Below the pieces are notes generated by a model. That model was not told the DNA's origin. It saw nothing but the letters and a program-made list of their open reading frames with translations, and did not search any database. Of a stretch of 52,239 nucleotides of DNA, positions 48,184 through 52,239 are shown piece by piece. The stretch comes from Candidatus Enterocloster excrementipullorum (GTDB lineage Bacteria > Bacillota > Clostridia > Lachnospirales > Lachnospiraceae): the NCBI GenBank assembly GCA_019119575.1, contig DWWT01000070.1, forward strand, positions 1-52,239, given 5' to 3'. Within the stretch, counting starts at the first letter, position 1; the number at the start of each line of letters is the position of its first letter. A program made the position numbers and the translations under genes.

Positions 48184-49358
48184 ACTGCAGGCCGGGGCTC
48201 CCGGTTCGCCGCTCCCTTTCTCGGCGGCTTGGGCCCCAGAAACTGATAAAAATACGTCTTCATCATTCCGTTATAGATCTTCCGGTTTTTGTCCGCCTTC
48301 CTGCCGATGTATTTCTCCGCATCCTGGTATGCGGTAATCAGATACATGGACCAGGAATCCAGATCCGCAAACCGCTCCCCGATCTCCCGGTACAGCCCGG
48401 GCAGATTTTCTTTGTCCTCAATCCGCTCGCCGTACGGCGGGTTCGTGATGAGAAACCCATATTTTTTCGGGTGGCTCAAAGCGCTCACCGGCCTCTGCTG
48501 GAAATGGATCAGGTGCTCCACCCCCGCCGCCTTCGCATTGGCCCTGGCTGCCCGAATAATATCCCCGTCAATGTCATAGCCCTGGATATCCGTCTCTACA
48601 TCAGGGTTTGCCAGGCTCTGCGCCTCATCCGCTGCCTCATACCAGTATTTGCGCTTTACCACATGCCGCCACTCTTCCGCCAGGAAATCCCGGTTCATCC
48701 CCGGAGCAATGCGGGCCGCCATCATGGCCGCTTCGATGGGAAAGGTACCGCTCCCGCAAAACGGGTCCACCAGAATCCGATCCTTATTCCACGGCGTCAG
48801 AAGAAGCAGGGCCGCCGCCAGGGTCTCCGTGATGGGCGCCTTGCTGGAGAGGGTGCGGTATCCCCGCTTGTGAAGGGAATCTCCGCTGGTGTCAATGCCC
48901 ACGGTTACCATGTCTTTATATAAAAATACACGCAGGGGATAGCTGGCCCCATTTTCCGGGAACCAGCTCACCTTATAGCGGCTCTTCAGCCGCTCCACCA
49001 TAGCCTTCTTCATGATGGACTGGATATCCGACGGGCTGAACAGTTTGCTCTTGATGGAGGACGCCTTTGCCACCCAGAATTTTCCATCCTCCGGGATAAA
49101 CTCCTCCCAGGGAATTGCCTTTGTCCCCTGAAAAAGCTCCTCAAATGTCTCCGCCCGGAAGCTGCCCGCCTTGAGCAGAACCCGCTCCGCTGTGCGCAGA
49201 AACACATTGGCGCGGCAGATCGCGTCCTCCCCGCCTGTAAAGGTGACCCGGCCGTCCTCCACCAGGGTAATCGCATACCCCAGATCCATTATCTCTTTTT
49301 TCAGTACCGCCTCCAGCCCAAAATGGCAGGGCGCAATCAGTTCATACACTTTGCTCAC
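48180..49358 (-). CDS. THUMP-domain class I RNA methyltransferase (RlmL-N/YpsC-like)
   Basis: 392 residues. An N-terminal THUMP-type domain (about 1-160) is followed by a methyltransferase domain with VDPFCGSGTFPIEAAMMAARIAPG (about 195-218), GYDIDG and the catalytic NPPYGERI (about 308-315). The family methylates guanine N2 in 23S rRNA. Length and layout match Bacillus YpsC. It overlaps the peptidase gene by four bases, and follows the phosphodiesterase gene by 18 bases. Confidence 0.9.
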   Translation of the reverse strand: MSKVYELIAPCHFGLEAVLKKEIMDLGYAITLVEDGRVTFTGGEDAICRANVFLRTAERVLLKAGSFRAETFEELFQGTKAIPWEEFIPEDGKFWVAKASSIKSKLFSPSDIQSIMKKAMVERLKSRYKVSWFPENGASYPLRVFLYKDMVTVGIDTSGDSLHKRGYRTLSSKAPITETLAAALLLLTPWNKDRILVDPFCGSGTFPIEAAMMAARIAPGMNRDFLAEEWRHVVKRKYWYEAADEAQSLANPDVETDIQGYDIDGDIIRAARANAKAAGVEHLIHFQQRPVSALSHPKKYGFLITNPPYGERIEDKENLPGLYREIGERFADLDSWSMYLITAYQDAEKYIGRKADKNRKIYNGMMKTYFYQFLGPKPPRKGAANREPRPAV

Positions 49359-49376
49359 TCGGTCTTGCCCTCCTTA

Positions 49377-49934
49377 TTACAGAGCCATCTTCTTTACCAC
49401 ATCCCCGTCCAGGGTAATAATGGAAAACACTCCATCCTCCAGCATGCCGTATGTATTGGGATTTCCTCCCTTGGGAATGGACACGGAGCCAGGATTTAAC
49501 ACGGTGATCCGCCCGCAGCTCTCCGTCTCGGCCTGCTCCGCCTTCAGAAGATGGGTGTGTCCGTGAATCAGGATGTCGCCCTCCTGCATGGGCGGCAAAT
49601 GATCCTGGTTATAGACATGTCCATGGGTCGCGTAGAACGTCTTTCCCTCGATGGAGAGAAGGGCATAGTCCGCCAGGATGGGGAACTCCAGCACCATCTG
49701 GTCCACCTCCGTATCGCAGTTGCCCCGAACCGCGTAAATCTGGTTTTTTAAGGGGTTCAGCATGGCGATCACCTCCTTGGGTGCATATTCCCAAGGCAGG
49801 TCGTTGCGGGGGCCATGGTATAAGATATCTCCCAGAATCACCAGGCGGGAGGCGCCGGAGGCCTCGTAGACCTCCAGCATCCTCCGGCAGTAATATGCAG
49901 AACCGTGTATATCAGATGCAAACATAATTTTCAT
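49377..49934 (-). CDS. yfcE: Phosphodiesterase YfcE
   Basis: 185 residues. ASDIHGS (about 6-12), LGDILYHGPRN (about 34-44), RGNCDTEVDQMV (about 70-81), THGHVYN (about 103-109) and HGHTHLL (about 123-129) give the full metal site of the YfcE family. The RGNCD and YHGPRN phrases are specific to true YfcE, unlike the paralogue at 45.7 kb. It is the first gene of the operon running down to 45.65 kb. The start follows AGGAGG. Confidence 0.94.
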   Translation of the reverse strand: MKIMFASDIHGSAYYCRRMLEVYEASGASRLVILGDILYHGPRNDLPWEYAPKEVIAMLNPLKNQIYAVRGNCDTEVDQMVLEFPILADYALLSIEGKTFYATHGHVYNQDHLPPMQEGDILIHGHTHLLKAEQAETESCGRITVLNPGSVSIPKGGNPNTYGMLEDGVFSIITLDGDVVKKMAL

Positions 49935-49992
49935 CAGGTATTCCTCCTATATTTCCGGATAGCAGCCTGCCCGCACGCGGGACGGCTACGCT

Positions 49993-50325
49993 TTATTTTA
50001 GTTTGGGAGAGGGGCTTTTGTCAATGTATTTCCCCCGGTAATTCAGGATTCCTCCGGCCAGATCGGCCACATCCCATCCCAGGCGCCAGAGATCCCGGCA
50101 GACCACCATGCTTTTCGCTCCCCGGTCGCAGTAAAACACCAGAGTCCCATTTGGGTTAAGCTGGTCCGCCCGGCTTTCTATCTCATCATACGGTATATTG
50201 ACGCTCCCCCATATCCTGGATTCCCGAAAGAGCCAGGGTTCCCTCAGATCAATCAGCTGGCCGATTTTTCCTTCCTCCAGCCACCGGTCAAATTCCCGGT
50301 ACGAAAGCATGGGAAATGACGACAT
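49993..50325 (-). CDS. Rhodanese-like protein, single domain
   Basis: 110 residues. LIDLREPWLF and the active-site loop FYCDRGAKSM, where the Cys would carry the sulfur. It ends DLAGGILNYRGKYI as in GlpE-like single rhodanese domains. Alone it may serve sulfur transfer or detoxification. The RBS before the ATG (GGTGAAG) is modest. It is transcribed in the same direction as yfcE and may belong to the same unit. Confidence 0.88.
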   Translation of the reverse strand: MSSFPMLSYREFDRWLEEGKIGQLIDLREPWLFRESRIWGSVNIPYDEIESRADQLNPNGTLVFYCDRGAKSMVVCRDLWRLGWDVADLAGGILNYRGKYIDKSPSPKLK

Positions 50326-50445
50326 TTTTCTTCACCTGCCTTTTCCGGACAGCTTTCGTCAGCAGAAAACGTGTCCTATTACCACTATATGCATGTCTGG
50401 GGGACAGGGTGCGGCGCGCGAAATATGCTTTATCAGACGCTTCGA

Positions 50446-51645
50446 TTAATATGTGTCACTTAGCAGGAAATCCGCCAAATGCACGATCTTCACGCCATTG
50501 ATATTTCCTGCCGCCAGCGCATCCAGCGTTACCACATATTTCGGATAGTGGTCTTTGATTTCGAGGAGATTGGCGACCTCCCGGTCCGATTCCTCCGGCA
50601 GCCTGCGGCACACCTGAACGTAGATACGCTCGTCGCGCTGCACTGCCACAAAATCAATTTCCTTTGTTTCATTCTTTCCGATATAAACTTCATAGCCCCG
50701 CCGCCGCAGTTCGAAATACACAATATTTTCCAGCATAGCGGCTATGGACTTCGGATTAAAGCCCATGACGCAGTATTTCAGGGAAGGGTCCGCCAGATAG
50801 AATTTCTCTTGGGTTTTCAGCACAGATTTTCCCTGTAAATCATACCGCCTGCAGCGATAAATCACAAACGCCTTTTCCAGCCAGTTCAGATAGTTGTAAA
50901 CCGCCTCCACGGATAGGGAACGCCCCTCGCTTTTGAGGAACTTCGCAATGGCGTTGGCGGAAAAGGTCTTGCCCACATTTTCCACGATATACTTGACAAC
51001 ACGGTTGAACAAATCGAAGTTCATGATGTTATGGCGCTTTGTAATATCGTTGGTAATTACAGAGTTATAGATTCCCTCCACAATCTGATAGGCGGAGCGT
51101 TCATCAAAGTTACCCAGCGCCACAATGGGGAATCCACCCAGCCGCAGGTATTCGTTTAACAGCTCCTTTGGGGAACGGGAATCTGATTTCTTAAACTCCA
51201 AATATTCAGCGAAAGACAGCGTATAAACCGGAATGGAGATATACCGTCCCGTCAAATAGGTGGAGATCTCGCTGGACATCAGCTTGGAATTGGAGCCGGT
51301 CACATAAATATCGGTATTGGCATTTTCAAGTAGGCTATTGACCGCTTTTTCCCAACCGTCGATTTCCTGCACTTCGTCCAGCAGCAGATAGTAGCGCCCA
51401 TCGTCGGTCATCTGTTCTTTAATGCCCTGATACATAGCCTTGTCGGTCATTCCGTCGTCAAAATCCTCCGACGTATAGCGCATACTGAGTATGTGGTCTG
51501 CGGCAATCCCGCATTTCAGCAGATCGTCCCGCAGCATATCTAAAATTGTGGATTTACCACAGCGCCGGATTCCCGCAAGTATCTTAACAAGCGGAACATC
51601 CCGATAGGTTTTCAGCGTGTTCATATATTGTGGTCGGATAATCAT
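50446..51645 (-). CDS. AAA ATPase with DUF4143 domain
   Basis: 399 residues. Walker A AGIRRCGKST (about 24-33), Walker B YYLLLDEVQEIDGW (about 86-99) and a sensor-like YVTGSNSKLMS (about 114-124) form the ATPase half; the C-terminal half is DUF4143 with VYFELRRRGYEVYIGKNETKEIDFVA (about 310-335), a nuclease-like pattern (E, D, then Q..). The family is very common in gut anaerobes, often on mobile DNA; its role is not established. Base use here is more AT-rich than the neighbouring genes. It has its own promoter and sits next to a recombinase fragment, so it is probably acquired. Confidence 0.92.
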   Translation of the reverse strand: MIIRPQYMNTLKTYRDVPLVKILAGIRRCGKSTILDMLRDDLLKCGIAADHILSMRYTSEDFDDGMTDKAMYQGIKEQMTDDGRYYLLLDEVQEIDGWEKAVNSLLENANTDIYVTGSNSKLMSSEISTYLTGRYISIPVYTLSFAEYLEFKKSDSRSPKELLNEYLRLGGFPIVALGNFDERSAYQIVEGIYNSVITNDITKRHNIMNFDLFNRVVKYIVENVGKTFSANAIAKFLKSEGRSLSVEAVYNYLNWLEKAFVIYRCRRYDLQGKSVLKTQEKFYLADPSLKYCVMGFNPKSIAAMLENIVYFELRRRGYEVYIGKNETKEIDFVAVQRDERIYVQVCRRLPEESDREVANLLEIKDHYPKYVVTLDALAAGNINGVKIVHLADFLLSDTY

Positions 51646-51673
51646 ATCGTTCGCCTCCTTATTCCTTGCTTAT

Positions 51674-51702
51674 AGTATAGCCAAAAACTGAAAATATTTC
51701 AA
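51674..51702 (-). promoter_or_regulatory. Promoter of the DUF4143 gene
   Basis: Minus strand: -35 TTGAAA (51697-51702), 17-base spacer, -10 TATACT (51674-51679), about 30 bases before the ATG. Confidence 0.7.
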
Positions 51703-51717
51703 TAGTTTTTATTTGTA

Positions 51718-51757
51718 ATCCGAAAAAACTTACTTTTATAAAAAGGTTTTTTCGGAT
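51718..51757. repeat. 11-bp perfect inverted repeat upstream of the DUF4143 promoter
   Basis: ATCCGAAAAAA (51718-51728) and TTTTTTCGGAT (51747-51757) pair perfectly around an 18-base AT-rich loop. It lies just upstream of the -35 box on the minus strand and could be an operator or a terminator-like structure shielding the gene. Confidence 0.65.
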
Positions 51758-51858
51758 AAAATAAAAGATTCGGATACGAATAAATATCCCCCGGCGAATG
51801 GGCGGGGGTCGTAAAAAGGTTATTTTGAAAAAGCAGAAAACTGCATAGTTTTCAAGGG

Positions 51859-51882
51859 ACGGCGTGGCGTGAGCTACGCCGT
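51859..51882. terminator. Hairpin between recombinase end and DUF4143 gene
   Basis: ACGGCGT and ACGCCGT pair around a 10-base loop; on the plus strand TTTTCC follows. Its T run suits plus-strand transcription, but it lies 11 bases after the recombinase stop on the minus strand, so it may also be a simple 3' structure. Confidence 0.5.
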
Positions 51883-51893
51883 TTTCCTTTGCT

Positions 51894-52239
51894 TTATTCG
51901 TGTTTCATCAGTTCTTCCAACGGGATAAAGCCGATTCCATCGTACTTGATGTGGATGTTCTGTCTGCGTTTACCGCTGGACTTGTCCGGTGCTTCCACAT
52001 AGATGGCTTGAATCAGCTCTCTGAGCATATACGGGTCGATTTCCTCGATAGCATACTCAGTAGGCGTCTTTGCGCCGGCAAGCATCATCACTTCCGAAAG
52101 ACCAGGGGTAACTTCTTTGGTGGCAGTACGGCTATCATCCGTGTATTCCGCAAAGGTCAGTGTGGTGGTTATCTGGGGATAGCACTGGAATAGGTAGAGC
52201 CTATCCTTCATGGTTTCCACGGTCACATTACTCTGGGTT
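51894..52239 (-). CDS. Probable large serine recombinase, C-terminal end (partial)
   Basis: The frame stays open to the right edge of the window, so only the last 115 or so residues are seen and the start is outside. The end EIDPYMLRELIQAIYVEAPDKSSGKRRQNIHIKYD resembles the C-terminal DUF4368-type region of site-specific serine recombinases carried by integrative elements, where a LI..I.V..PDK..GKR.Q.I.I.Y motif follows the coiled coil. The catalytic N-terminal domain and zinc ribbon are not visible, so the call depends on this C-terminal resemblance. Confidence 0.6.
   Translation of the reverse strand, partial: TQSNVTVETMKDRLYLFQCYPQITTTLTFAEYTDDSRTATKEVTPGLSEVMMLAGAKTPTEYAIEEIDPYMLRELIQAIYVEAPDKSSGKRRQNIHIKYDGIGFIPLEELMKHE

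Noticed and set aside
46951-48246. 431-residue plus-strand open frame opposite the papain-like peptidase gene
   Set aside because: No motifs; the minus-strand gene has a lipobox and the catalytic Cys, His and Asn.

Overview
The window looks like a chromosomal segment of a gut-type Lachnospiraceae (Clostridium cluster XIVa) bacterium. Supporting signs are strong AGGAGG-type ribosome binding sites, cysteine-lipobox lipoproteins, LacI regulators paired with TRAP, ABC and PTS sugar transporters, two kinds of [FeFe] hydrogenase, a small alarmone synthetase, and tRNA genes without encoded CCA. The base composition is moderately GC-rich. The species cannot be named from this sequence.

Layout. (1) 1-220: a fragment resembling the 5' RNA part of a group II intron. 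(2) 0.25-12.0 kb, minus strand: a sugar-acid catabolic operon. In transcription order it is TRAP transporter QM, LacI regulator, TRAP binding protein, esterase, enolase-superfamily dehydratase, SDR, RraA-like aldolase, split altronate-type dehydratase (SAF subunit plus large subunit), SDR, and uronate isomerase UxaC. LacI-type palindromes lie at the distal promoter. (3) 12.3-12.8 kb: a YcxB-like membrane protein. (4) 12.9-18.2 kb, minus: a stand-alone (group B-like) [FeFe] hydrogenase, and upstream of it a three-gene unit of 2Fe-2S thioredoxin-like protein, PAS-containing sensory-type hydrogenase (HydS-like) and SpoIIE/PP2C phosphatase. (5) 18.4-21.1 kb, plus: a divergent three-gene ABC importer of unknown substrate. 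(6) 21-25.2 kb: D-2-hydroxyacid dehydrogenase, IlvD/Edd dehydratase, and glyA. (7) 25.5 kb: a tiny, very acidic lipoprotein made of 11-residue repeats. (8) 26-29 kb: recJ-like and brnQ. (9) 29.3 kb: tRNA-Arg(ACG) with a consensus promoter. (10) 29.5-34.9 kb: a Ugp-like ABC importer with a glycerophosphodiesterase, facing its own divergent LacI regulator across repeated operators. (11) 34.9-36.9 kb: YesL-like protein, an unknown membrane-anchored protein and a small alarmone synthetase. (12) 37.1-39.5 kb: three tRNAs, a second 2-hydroxyacid dehydrogenase and two adjacent DUF488 genes that each seem to have lost an internal block. (13) 39.6-45.7 kb: a maltose/glucose-type PTS locus (MalQ, EEP phosphatase like MapP, EIIA-C-B, divergent LacI). 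(14) 45.7-50.3 kb: an overlapping housekeeping operon (YfcE-like, RlmL-like, papain-like lipoprotein, RdgB, a second phosphoesterase) with a rhodanese upstream. (15) 50.4-52.2 kb: a DUF4143 ATPase and the C-terminal end of what is probably a large serine recombinase, marking the edge of acquired DNA.

The common theme is carbohydrate capture under local LacI control (three LacI genes, each with recognisable candidate palindromes nearby), plus fermentative hydrogen metabolism. The most unusual points are the HydS/PP2C/2Fe-2S module beside a hydrogenase and a divergent importer, the composition of the sugar-acid operon, the paired DUF488 deletions, the acidic repeat lipoprotein, and a small family of palindromic repeats placed in leaders and between operon genes.
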